Translations under genes and position numbers: made by a program
NCBI RefSeq assembly: GCF_014805625.2
Contig: NW_023998422.1
Coordinates: forward strand, 1,266,877 to 1,330,876
From: Glossina fuscipes
Lineage: Eukaryota; Arthropoda; Insecta; Diptera; Glossinidae
Direction of reading: 5' to 3'
DNA length: 64,000 nucleotides
Shown: piece by piece, positions 49,840 to 60,580 of the stretch
How positions within the stretch are numbered: position 1 is the first letter of the stretch
Layout: the number at the start of each line of letters is the position of its first letter
Notes under the pieces: generated by a model
Told to the model about the DNA's origin: nothing
The model's database searches: none
Seen by the model: the letters and a program-made list of their open reading frames with translations, nothing else

Positions 49840-50570
49840 AGTTTTTACCGTATAGACGTGTGGGGGTTGTAGGCGTGTCCTTTGAAAAGTTTAGGTCAAT
49901 TCCAAATTGTTTTGCAAGATTTTAGGTGATATCTCTTAATTTTCGCTGACGGGAGAATGTTTACCACAAATACGACAAAGTTGCGTATCCAGACAGATAG
50001 ACAGTCGAGTAGGCGGACATGTTTAAGTACATTCCAAATTTGTAACTGGCCAAGAATTTATATTAGGATTATCGACTTGAAGCTTATTTCTGCGCATGAT
50101 GAAGTTATTAGAAAAACAATTAAATTTTAATATACTATAACATTGTGTAGGCGTGGTCAATTTGTTCCATTTTTGTACATAAATGCTACAACATCGCTCA
50201 TAGAATATGCGTTCAAATTTTTGTACATTTATTTGCTATAATTTATGAGTAATGAGCAAAAAACCAATTTTTCATTCCTTTTGAAAAACAGAGATGTTCT
50301 CATTTTCGCTTGTTCTTTGACCGATTTGGCCACAACATGCGCGCAAAAACTTCCAATGTTGCTGCCAAATTTGAATTCAATAGCTTCATTTTTGCGCTCA
50401 GAAAAATCTTTATAACAGACATTATACAGACGGACAGACAGACATGCTTAAATCGATTTAGACTATATATATACATTGTGAGATTTCTGATGCTTCCTTC
50501 TAGACGTTGCAAACGTTTTGACAAAATGAATCCTCATCTTTCGATAATGGGTATAAAAAGGTTATCAAAA
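49840..50570 (+). repeat. Dispersed repeat copy (family A), plus orientation
   Basis: Matches 14980-15600 along its length (GTGTGGGGGTTGTAGGCGTG, ATATGCGTTCAAATTTTTG, AGACGGACAGACAGACATGC) and ends GATAATGGGTATAAAA. It lies head-to-head with the minus copy at 48880-49455. Confidence 0.75.
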
Positions 50571-51309
50571 GTTAGTAAGACTTTTCCACTTAATTTTATT
50601 TTATAACCGTAAGGGTTGCTTTTCAACATCCTAGAATACGGGAAAAGTTTTCATTACCTGCCGGAAATTGTTTCTTTTAAATTGCGGGCTTCTTGCCGAA
50701 AGCTCTGAAAGTTTTCTGCATTAAAAGACTATCGCTTAACTTTACACCATGGGCGGTACACAATAAAGTAAATTAACAAAGTCATCAACCTTAGCGACTA
50801 TGGACCACGTAGGCTTATGAGATTGCTCGGAAAAGAAGATCTGATTGTTAATGCTTTATGATGAAGATTTGTTCATGGCAGTAATTTAACATAAAAACTA
50901 AAACGGATCTGTTCCTTGGACGACACAACATAAGATTTCTAATGAATAGTAAGCTCTTTAGAAAAATGTACAAACAGGACATAGGTATATTTTTTAGGTC
51001 CTGACATATATGGGGATTATCATAGAAAACAAGCTTTTATTTTGCGAGTGACTTCAGTTTGCTAAAATTTGGATCACGCCATGTGATGGTTTGGGAATCC
51101 TATAACATGCGGGCTTTCATACCTTGGCATGAAAATAATGTGCAATTTTTTATGATCCATTATCAAAATGAGTGAATAATTAATTGTACTAGGCGTAGTC
51201 GCGTAGTATACCTAAAGGTCTGCCTTGCTTGCATTTATTTGTTTTAGTATGTGTTTGCATTCATGTAAGAGTAGTTGCAAAGTTCATCCTGCAATATATC
51301 TTATTGTAG

Positions 51310-51533
51310 TTTCTTGAAGAAGTTTATTGAACGGAAATGATGCTAAGAGGGGCTTGAAAGGTGTGAATGCTTCTGCCGAGGAATTAAAAACGTTTGATGA
51401 ATATTTTGGCGTTAGTTGCAAATGCGGCAAAACGTGCAATGCGAAATGTGCGATTCTGTGTTTGAAGATTTCGGCAAAAGTAGCTTCTTCGGCGAAAAAA
51501 TTTCCGGGCAAAGATAAGAAGAAGAACATTTAA
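51310..51533 (+). CDS. Small Cys/Lys-rich ORF nested in the Drep intron
   Basis: The open frame runs from after a TGA at 51315 to TAA at 51533, about 70 codons, with no ATG near its start. It reads A-S-A-E-E-L-K-T-F-D-E-Y-F-G-V-S, then a C-K-C-G-K-T-C-N-A-K-C-A-I-L-C cluster, then a Lys-rich end (F-P-G-K-D-K-K-K-N-I). Codons are less AT-biased than in the flanks. A neighbouring frame just upstream (F-L-K-K-F-I-E-R-K, then TGA) could join it after a one-base shift, so a decayed gene copy or a spliced exon are both possible. No family is recognised, and an overlapping minus frame (51529-51284) keeps this uncertain. Confidence 0.3.
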
Positions 51534-53519
51534 GCAGTGAAGTGCATTTTTATGGTCCTAATAGAAATAATGATAACATATTAATTATATATACTAAAAA
51601 AATATGTCAACAACATACATAAAAACTAAAAACTTCAAAAACACTTTTCCCCAAACATGATTTTTTAAAACAGACCGTGGACCAGTTTCTACAAATTTCA
51701 TTGCGTTTATTCGAATTTTTTTTAACAATGCTGTTTAAGTAACATTAATAATAGCTATTGATTGAGCTAAGACTTTTTCATCCCAACATATGCTATCAAT
51801 ATTTTTAAAATTTCTTACATACTGCACAAATCTATAGCCATTAAAGTGAAATTTATGCCGCTTTAAATGAAAGATGTCTGCAGCGTTGCCATATTTTAAT
51901 ATTTTTCAAAAAAGAATGTTTTTTAATACCTATGTGTACACTTAAGAATTTTGTCAAACATAACTATCTTAATGCGCTGAAGCAGAGTTTTCCTTTCCTT
52001 CTTTGTCTTCATATAGAAAAGGTCAACATTATCAGTGCAATCAAATCAGAAGGATCTCAATTAAAAGTCTGACCGAGCTAAGGCGTCCAATAGTGCAGTT
52101 AATGTATGATATGACTTTCGGATAAAAAAATTGCATGTCTGGTAAAAAGGTCTTAAAGAATTACGTAGCGTGAGAAGGGTTTTTAGCGCAACTCTTCAAT
52201 ACTCTCAGGCATAATGGTGAGGTTCTTGTCAGCAACGTGGTCCGACGGACGCAATTTACAAATGAAGATAATCGAAGAAAATTTAGTTTATCGGGTTTTC
52301 GATTGTAGCCCTATATTTTTGTTTGCATTTACGGCAAAGCAATCGTATTGGTCTGCCCAACAATTCTCAAGTTCAGAGGAGCAACATTTGAGATATGGAT
52401 ATGTCCAGCTTTCGTCGGCAGAGCGTATAAATGTTCATAAGCAAAATACAAAAATGGACGGCAAAGAGAATTTCTGTAGAAATTAATTCCAAAATTTTCA
52501 ATTACAATCAATGGAGAGTGGAATGCGAACTAAAATTTGGCGCTTGATGTTAGTTTACTAAGCAGCAAACAACTTGGAGTTGTTTATGCGTTTCGTTGAG
52601 ATCGTGTGTGTGTTCAAAAAACTTTTTCCTAACTTTTTTCATAACTTAAATAAAGTCCTCTATGTCTTTGCGGTATGTGCACTAGTAGTTAGAGTAGTAT
52701 GTGTTACAAACGAAATAATGGATTTATTATATTTCCATCTTGTTGTGGAACACAGTAAAGTAGTTTTTATTATGTTGCACATATCCAGGTTCTTTTCTAA
52801 AATTCTTCGCGCAATTTTTTATGAAGTACCCTTATGTTTTTCATTTTTGTAATTTTTTCACGTAATTCATTATATTTAATTAATGATTCTTTTTGGCAAA
52901 GGTTAAGTGACTCTTCTCACTTTACAATTCTTCTAAGATCGTTTTATGCATAAAAGTAAACGTGAAATTATGTTTCTGTTGCTTTGAGCAGCAACACAAT
53001 ACTCGTAGTAAAGTTTTAGACTCAATCAAAAGGCAAAATTAAAATTTTGAAAATACAATAAATTGTTTAAAAAATTACTCTCCGCCGCTTCCACAAGACT
53101 TAATAATAGTTTTCTTATCTTATTATAACATTAATAAGTTAGTAGATGAAGGGCAATGTTTCCTAGTGAATGCGAGTGGATACGAAATTATGGGTAATTT
53201 TCTCGAATTTATTTAATAAAAGATTAGTGAATTTATTGAAACCAATTTGTTGTCGCTTTTATTAAAAAATTTTTTAGTGTAAAACGGATCGAATAAAAAA
53301 GTCCTCCACCAAGATGTTATTGTGAAGGTACAGGCAACCGCATGAGAAACAAAGCCAACTGATAGTACGGCCAGCACATAAGCGAAAGTGGCAACAGAAA
53401 ACTATTTAAAAATTATGATAGTGGTAAAATTCGAAAAAGTCACATAAAATATTCGACCTCTGGCAAAAACTTTCAATTGCAATCATTGTTGAATAGTTAA
53501 GGACAATGTACAACGATAA

Positions 53520-54252
53520 AAAAAACCGGGGATATCCCCTGCTCGTGTAACACAGTGGTGATCAAATAGGGGCGAGGGAAGGAAAAGAGATAGAGAGCCG
53601 TTAACCATAGCCAAGTGGCTTTATATGAATCGATAAGTGGTGCGCTTTTAGGTTAACTCTAAGAGGTAGGTTATAGGATTTAGTTGTGATCAATCAGTCA
53701 GGTGATGTTCCCTACTCGTGTAACATAGTTACGGCGACAGCCTCAGAGTGGCGAGGGAAGGAAATGAAATAGAGAGAGGCGTTGACCGCAGCCTAGTGGC
53801 TTTGCGCCAAATCGATAAGTGGTGCGCCTTTAGGTTCACTGTTTGAAATAGGTTATAAGGTGTAGTTGTGATCAATTAGTCAGGTGATGTCCCCTGCTCG
53901 TGTAACACAGTGACGGCGACGGCCTCAGAGAGGCGGGGGAAGGAGAAGAGATAAAGAGAGGCGGTGACCGTATCCTAGTGGTTTTGTGCCAAATTGATAA
54001 GTGGTGCGTTTTTAGGTTAACTGTTCGAAGTAGGTTATAGGATTTAGTTGTGATCAAACAGTCAGCTGATGTCCCCTACTCGTGTAACACAGTAACGGTG
54101 AAATAGAGGCGAATAAAGGAAAAGAGATAGGGAGAGATGGTGAGGGCTGCGTGTGCTCAATAGATAAGTGATGCGCATTTAGGTTTAGGCTGGTTGGAGT
54201 GGGCTATTGGATTTAGTTGTGATTCAGTTATGTGTGTCTTCCTCTGCAGTTG
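53520..54252. repeat. Tandem array, four ~182-bp units
   Basis: The anchor CTCGTGTAAC recurs at 53541, 53715, 53897 and 54079 (spacings 174, 182, 182). Each unit also has a GAGGGAAGGA-like block, AGTGGCTTT, ATAAGTGGTGCG and TTTAGTTGTGATCA. The middle units are the best preserved and the outer ones more diverged. Confidence 0.9.
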
Positions 54253-55085
54253 GAATGTTTAATCCGCAAAAAATCGGACATAAGATAAGGCCTTTCAGGA
54301 ATCATTGATTACGTTGGATTTGAGAATCGGTCGGACCAGTCATTAGATGCTAGATTTGCTCTTAGAAGAATTTCGTATATTAATATCTCATACTCCAGAT
54401 TGTGAACAGCTCTATTCGTGTTACGCAAAAATGTGCGATAGAGATTTGGTAAGGATTATATATTTGGAATTCGCCCGAAATTCTGAAGCGATTATTCGAT
54501 TTTACCTCCCGACATTTCTATTAGGAAGTCAATATATCTTCTGTTGGGAAAAATTCCTGTGGAAATCTATAATGTGGTAGATATATCCTTGAAATATAAC
54601 ACACATAAACATGCTTGCAGCAGTTAAAAAGCCGAAATAACCTTAATTAAGGTAAAACTTTAATATATTTGATTTTGTAAAATCTAACATAGTCTGCTTT
54701 GCCAGTGTCACTGATATGAAAAAATTCTTAATTGTTCCCTTCGCAGTTTATTCGTAGCCGCATTCGGATCGGATTAGAAAGCCCGATATGTATACGCACA
54801 AATGTATACATAAATTTATGTATGTATGGTATCGCTGGAATTAAAATTTAGCCCCTTTATATTTTGACATTTATGTAAGTCGTGTTTTTTCCTTTTTTTT
54901 GGGATTTAAGTTTATTTGTTTTTGTGAAATGAAATTCCGTTCGAATTCAACAATTTTAAATTGTCTTTAAATAATTTTGGCAAAAACTTCATTATACTAC
55001 ATATACATTCGTATACACATATATATATTTATATATATATTTACTACATATATATTTGTATAAACATTCGTATATATTCCACAGA

Positions 55086-55600
55086 TATATATATATATAT
55101 ATATATATATACTTTTATATATATGTTTATATAGATATATGCATACATTTACGCATATATATGAGGGTATATTTAAAATGCTATTCGTTACGCAGAGATT
55201 TTTTTGCAATAATATTAAACGCAACGTTATTAAATTCTTGTATTCGAAGTTTTGAACTTTGTATCTGCATTAAATTTATTTTATGCACATAGATTTTGCC
55301 TACTTATGCGTACATGTGTGTAAATAGGGATTTCCTGTTGTGCGTGTTGGAAAGGGATTTGTACTTTTAAATTTGAAATTGTAGAAGTGTTGGTTTTTTT
55401 TTCACTCATATAATACTTAATATATGTAATGCATGTAGAAGTGTATACGCATAACGTTCGCACAAATATGTAAAAATTACTCCCTACCACAAATCAGGAA
55501 ACATCTTATATTTGCCTTCGATCGAATCTTTTAGCATCCATCAGCCGTACGAGCTTTCATTCCTTTGATATGCTTCATATATATATATATATATATATTA
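55086..55600. repeat. TA-rich microsatellites
   Basis: (TA)n runs at about 55086-55112 and 55579-55600, with CATA/GTATA words between. Open frames here are artefacts. Confidence 0.8.
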
Positions 55601-56632
55601 TATATACATTTCAGATAATATTTAGTTATTCCACTTTGCATTTTAGGTATTTGCGGCGGAATTCTTACTTCTATTGAAATGATTTTGATTATTATGCAAA
55701 ACTCAAGTCGCAAGTAAAGCTGGAAACAAAAAGGCCCTTATTTGGAAAATTTCAATCCATGAAAGGGTGTTGGTAGTGACGCATGTGACTCTTCCATATA
55801 ACGTTTTCAAAACGAAGTTGACTATGTCACGGAGAGACAGACTGGCAGATAAAAATATTTAAAACGATTCCTTATCCTTGGTGACCAAAAATCGATATAT
55901 GGATATATAAGGATTACCGGATGCATATTTCTATGCGTTAAACATATTTCTCAAATTTAGGGGATCTTTTACCTGTGGAGAGAAAAAAAAAAAAGAAGAA
56001 AATATATTTATACATGCATATCCTCCAGAGCGCATAGTTAAGCAATATTTAATACATACCGCTTGTGCATGCAACCTTATATAATTCTTTTAAAATGATT
56101 TATAATTTGAATAGGATGTGAACGTAGAAGAGAAAGAGAGAGGAATACATATTGATTGCATGGTCTGGTGCCTGCCATTGAGGGGATTGTTAAAAAGATA
56201 TATTATATAAAAATCAGTTCCAACCAATGCAGACCGAAGGTAAAGGTTTTGTCATCTGAAACAACAGATGTATATTTTTGTTTGCTTAATAAGTAAAGTA
56301 AGATTTACTGCCCGACAATGGATGGAAGCTAATAAATTTTAATAAAGTTTTCTCTGCCACTAAGTTGAAAGGTTAACTACGTTGAAAACAAAGGCGACAC
56401 TATCTGTGTGTTGTTATTTTAACTTTTTTTTTTTTTTTTTTTTTTTTCTTTCGCTGTATCTCTCATTGCTTCAATACTATAGATAGGTAGGGTGTCAAGA
56501 GAATACAAGTTGTTTATAAAACTATATTATATTGTACATGTGTGCATTTGTGTTTGAATTTATTTTTACAATATATACCAATGAAAGCTGATATGTCAAC
56601 ATTGAAATGCTTTTGTTTTTTTTCTTTTACAG

Positions 56633-56865
56633 CCTTCGCATTATGTTGAGGTTACCAATCCTAATGATCAAACCGATGCTACTATGACAGATGTTGCCGC
56701 CAAAACTGCCCGCATCAAACAACTTGTGGGACAATTGCAAAATAATTTATGCAATGTCTCGGTTATGAGTGATCCCGATTTGGATTCGCTTTCGAATATG
56801 GATCCAAATTCATTGGTGGATATAACTGGCAAAGATTTCATGGAACAACTTAAGGATTCAGGCAG
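56633..56865 (+). CDS. DFF/CIDE-N family (Drep) exon: linker and first part of DFF-C domain
   Basis: The exon is 233 nt, enters in phase 0 after TTTTCTTTTACAG and leaves two bases (AG) before the donor GTTAGG. It reads P-S-H-Y-V-E-V-T-N-P-N-D-Q-T-D-A, continuing the upstream W-I-D smoothly. It then gives the helical segment containing I-K-Q-L-V-G-Q-L-Q-N-N-L-C and D-L-D-S-L-S-N-M-D-P-N-S-L-V-D-I. That pattern is the DFF45-type C-terminal (DFF-C) region, which in ICAD chaperones and inhibits the CAD nuclease. The split codon AG+A restores arginine with the next exon, giving G-R-P-L-C-A-K-R-N, which supports the splice model. The linker holds a D-Q-T-D/A tetrapeptide of the caspase-3-like type. 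The 9.7-kb intron before it might hide an extra exon, but none is needed for continuity. Confidence 0.88.
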
Positions 56866-57252
56866 GTTAGGGGGAGAGGCCCAGATGTGGTGGTTATATC
56901 CCCCTTCTATGACTATAAATGCCTCGCACATCTATGTCTCGTTATTCTTGTGATATTCATTTATTCTTAAGTATTATTTCCTTATAAACACTGCTGTCGA
57001 ATATATATTATTATCAGATTTTTCACGTCTCTGTTAGAATCTAAAAGTACTTATTTTACCTATCCACTTGTATCTGTCTATCTATTTGTTTTCAACCAAC
57101 TCGATATTTCGACTTCGCAGTTGACTTGATCGGTATATAGTTCCGTCGGGTTTGGAGAAGTCATTAAGAAAGAAAAGTTCGTCTCCATAGAAGACGCGTA
57201 ACGTGTTTTTTTGTCCCATATTTTGCTCATGATTCTCTATTTCTATTCAAAA

Positions 57253-57690
57253 CTAAGAAAGACCATTGTAGTCGGGCAAGGTTGACCTTTAGATACCCTA
57301 CACTATTTTGCCTAATATTCATTTTTCTAATAACACCGAAATCATACGTAATTTTTGTTGTAAATGCACACGTTTCATAAAAGCCCAGAATTGGGTGAGC
57401 ATCCACGAAACGTCGACTAATAAAGCAGACTTAATTTACTTGTGAAAGATTTTATTATATTTTGTTGTTGTTTTAATCATAAACAGCTACACATTACACT
57501 ACGTCGACGTAGAAGCGCTCGTTTTTCATGCGAGTCCCTACATTTGCTGGGATCTAAAAATTAGACCTAAACGATACAAATCCCATACGGTGAATTTCTA
57601 TGCTACATTGCTATTAAAGGTAATTTTCATCGAAAAATATTAAAGATTAAACGTTTTGGCATATAAGGGTTTAGTTTTCAGTTTCAAATT
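57253..57690 (+). repeat. Dispersed repeat fragment (family C)
   Basis: Starts CTAAGAAAGACCATTGTAG with the degenerate stem-loop TCGGGCAAGGTTGA, then AGATACCCTACACTA. It is followed near 57560-57660 by one internal unit (ACATTGCTATTAAAGG, then ATCGAAAAATATTAAAG). Confidence 0.6.
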
Positions 57691-58043
57691 GACTTGAGAC
57701 AAATAACTTTGCGATTGCGAAGACTGATTACTTCGCATTTTTCATATAGTTCCGCAGGCGAATTATCGATTTGTTGAACAATTTTCACTAATTTCAATCC
57801 ATCAGCTGATACGGTTCTTTTTGCGCTGTTTACTTTAATTACAAACCGTTGAATAACTTTGTGTTTAACTCTTATAAGCCTGTTGTAAACGAATCGTTCC
57901 TTACAAGCACGTAGGAACATGCTGTCGTATCTCAAGGAATATGCCAAGGTGTATTTCTGTGTCGACTTACTACGCAAGCTTGCATGCTTTGCATATTCTC
58001 GCAACATGTTTCTATCCAGCGGTGTTTGGCCAAATAGATCTTT
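57684..58043 (-). CDS. Unassigned antisense open frame in a Drep intron
   Basis: The minus frame is open for 119 codons (first ATG at 58007, 107 codons). It reads D-L-F-G-Q-T-P-L-D, then F-V-I-K-V-N-S-A-K-R-T-V-S-A-D-G-L-K-L-V, then N-S-P-A-E-L-Y-E-K-C-E-V. Composition is mixed and charged, not low complexity, so it may be a relic of a coding sequence. The start resembles the consensus opening of an ankyrin repeat, but no second repeat follows. It abuts a dispersed repeat, so it could be element-derived. No family is assigned. Confidence 0.25.
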   Translation of the reverse strand, partial: KDLFGQTPLDRNMLREYAKHASLRSKSTQKYTLAYSLRYDSMFLRACKERFVYNRLIRVKHKVIQRFVIKVNSAKRTVSADGLKLVKIVQQIDNSPAELYEKCEVISLRNRKVICLKSI

Positions 58044-59712
58044 TCAGCTACAAATAGAGCAGGGAATTATTATATAAAGTTGTACCACAAACTACCACAG
58101 CAGGTACGTAATCAGTATCAGCTTGTATTCAACTGCGAAGTCCAAGTAATACTAATGGCTATTAATCTGTCCATTTTGTACCAGTGTGACATTCAATATA
58201 CAATAATTTTTCAAAATTTGATGCCGTCTACCAATTTGGCCATTACTTTGAGGGTGATATAATGTCATTAGGACGAGTTTGGAACCAAGCGCTTAGTTAA
58301 ATTCTCGGAATAGAGAGAATTCACATTGTCTGCCTTGATCGGTTATAATGCAACACGTGAAATGTTGTTTTCCTGCAGCCGTAGGCCACGTATTTCTCGG
58401 ACTTAATAAGAACAGAAAAGTTCCACGAAAAAACAAGTGTATTTTTTAATTTCAAACCGAAAATGTGGCTACTTATTTCTTCGTCGGGGTCACCAATGTG
58501 GTGTCGTTAAGCCGTTGCTTGTCAACTCAAAATTTGTCTTTAATAGAAAACTCGAATTTTTAGTGCACAAATTTATTAATTAATTTCAGGTCTGCCATAT
58601 TATGCAAGCTTACCAACGGTTTTACATTGTAAATATTTCTTAACAGAGTTACCATCATTGGTAAAACTATTATTAATCGGCACAGGCTCTTATTTAGTTA
58701 TTAACGTTTATGTAATCGCGAAGACATTGAGTAGTGTTGTAATAGACTGCAATGTCTACTATAGGTGACATCCTTACATGGAAACGGGGTCCGGAAAATA
58801 GACCTATGCGGTCCATTTGCATGTCAAATTATTATTATCAGCGAATTTTTATGGAGAAGTATTGAAAAGTAGCCCTGTTTACCACATAAAAGTTCAGCTT
58901 CCTTAGGAAAGATTATAGGGCAGCGGGCTCAAAAAGTTTCAAACTTCAGCATCAGTTTACAATGTCGAAGTACTATTATCAAGCAAATTTTGTTGCGATA
59001 AGCGACAAATCGCAATATCACTTGTTAAAAAAAGGAGTTATAAGGAGAGTAGTCGGAAAATTGACCCGACCTGAATCGTTTTGAGCAGGTCACGAACAGG
59101 GTTTAAGCAGACATCAGACGATCCAACCGGCTTATGGCTAAGATCAGAAAGCAAATCAGGATTTATCAGTATACCCAGAGCTCGCTCTAGATATTGTAAA
59201 CATCCGCACGAACTGAATAGACCCTGTGCGACAAGTGCTATAGAATATAAGCATAGAAGATGAGTAAAAATGATGGCAGAAGCGTTACCGCTCACGAAAA
59301 CAATTACACGCACGAATTTTCATTATAAGTAAAGAAATCCTCTTTTCTTAAAGAATCTTTTTTTCTTATGTGTCGAAGGCATGTATTAATGATAACAGTC
59401 CCAGTTAGCTCAGAATATATTATATATATCTATGTGGCGGTGTCAGTCAAATATGTTGCATGATTCATTAGTACAATATATATCATAATTATTCATTTCG
59501 TTAAAACAATTGAAAAGTTCTTCTTACTATGTTAAAAGTGTTCTTCTAATTTCTTTCTTTCTTTATTTTTGTTTCCCCCAATCGTTCAATACATTTATAT
59601 GTGTGTGTGTGTATGTGTATATTTTTTACTTTTCCTTTTTAATTTAACAATAATTTTTTCTTTGTGTTGTCTATTATTTTTTGTTATTATTTTTATTTCT
59701 TATTAAACGTAG

Positions 59713-60133
59713 ACCATTGTGTGCAAAGCGAAACGCTCAGGACCGAATTAACTTGTTAAAGTTATTAAAAGAAGGTGCGATATTTTGTTCTGAACGTTAT
59801 CCGGAGGATGCGGAAGCCATTGATATGGAAATACGGCGGCAATTGAATGAGGAAACATATGTTGATAAAGCAAATAATGCAGAGACAACCGAACAAGACC
59901 AAAATATAATGCAGTTAGAAGACATCAATGAAACAATGTCAACTACGACAACATCAACAACAATAATGACAAATACGAAACCGCAACAAACTTTGATAAC
60001 AATTGTGGTAGACGATACAACTGTATCTACGACAACGACGACAACACCAATAGAAACATCAACACCAACAACAACAACAAACAACAACAATAATAGTAAC
60101 GATGCAGGTAACATTAAAATACACGACATATGA
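59713..60133 (+). CDS. DFF/CIDE-N family (Drep) 3' exon: end of DFF-C domain and Thr/Asn-rich tail
   Basis: The exon starts after ACGTAG; its first A completes an arginine codon. The first ~45 residues (P-L-C-A-K-R-N-A-Q-D-R-I-N-L-L-K-L-L-K then G-A-I-F-C-S-E-R-Y-P-E-D-A-E-A-I-D) are charged and helical and look like the conserved end of DFF-C. From about residue 60 the sequence becomes low complexity: long threonine runs, then Asn-rich, ending I-K-I-H-D-I before TGA at 60131-60133. The low-complexity part is coded by ACA/ACG and AAC/AAT repeats and is probably fast-evolving. An AG/GTAACA donor-like site at 60108 lies seven codons before the stop, so this stop may belong to one isoform only. 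With the two upstream exons, about 289 residues are visible here. The open frame on the opposite strand is a shadow of the threonine repeats. Confidence 0.82.
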
Positions 60134-60547
60134 CTACCGATTTTTCGTAGCATTACATGAAATTTGGAGAATATATGTAAGGAAAAAGGTTGAAAAGTAA
60201 GGGGAAGGATATAGATTTTTTGAGAACCCTGGAATAATAATAATAATGATAAAAAAAAAAAATAAAAAAAACATTTAAAATTGAAACTAAAGAAAAAATT
60301 TACATTTTTATTGAAGAAAAATTAAAAACCCCGAGAGAAAGCACATTAATTGAATTTAAAAGCCAAACAAATTTTAAAAAATAAAAACGTAAGCGAAATG
60401 AAAAAGTTTCAAGCCTTTGGCGCAAAAACAATGATTTGGCGAATGAATAAAAAAAAAAAATTAGTCTTTTTTCACATTTTGCCAAAAAAGAAAGAAAAAT
60501 AAAATGCGTACACACAGCCCGACATATAAGCGCGCACTTACACCCAT

Positions 60548-60580
<33 letters not shown>

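Larger units (their letters stand above)
46966..56632 (+). other. Long intron of the Drep gene (phase 0)
   Basis: About 9.67 kb separates the CIDE-N exon donor (GTAAGT at 46966) from the acceptor TTTTACAG ending at 56632. It holds two copies of one dispersed repeat in opposite orientations (48880-49455 and 49840-50570). It also holds a partial repeat near 50820-51110, a small Cys/Lys-rich ORF (51310-51533), a four-unit tandem array (53520-54252), TA-rich microsatellites near 55020-55130 and 55579-55600, and a T-run at 56424-56450. The remainder is anonymous AT-rich DNA with no recognisable exon. Confidence 0.8.
56866..59712 (+). other. Intron of the Drep gene (phase 2)
   Basis: This intron is about 2.85 kb between donor GTTAGG and acceptor ACGTAG. 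It contains a dispersed-repeat segment beginning with the stem-loop signature at 57253-57300, related internal units near 57540-57690 and 58790-58990, and an unassigned antisense open frame at 57684-58043. The 3' part is pyrimidine-rich, with a GT microsatellite near 59600. Confidence 0.75.

Noticed and set aside
52574..52852. 92-codon plus-strand Phe/Val-rich ORF
   Set aside because: Composition is that expected from T-rich intron sequence; no motif.
59797..60153. 118-codon minus-strand ORF rich in Val/Ile
   Set aside because: Antisense shadow of the ACN/AAY repeats of the Drep exon.
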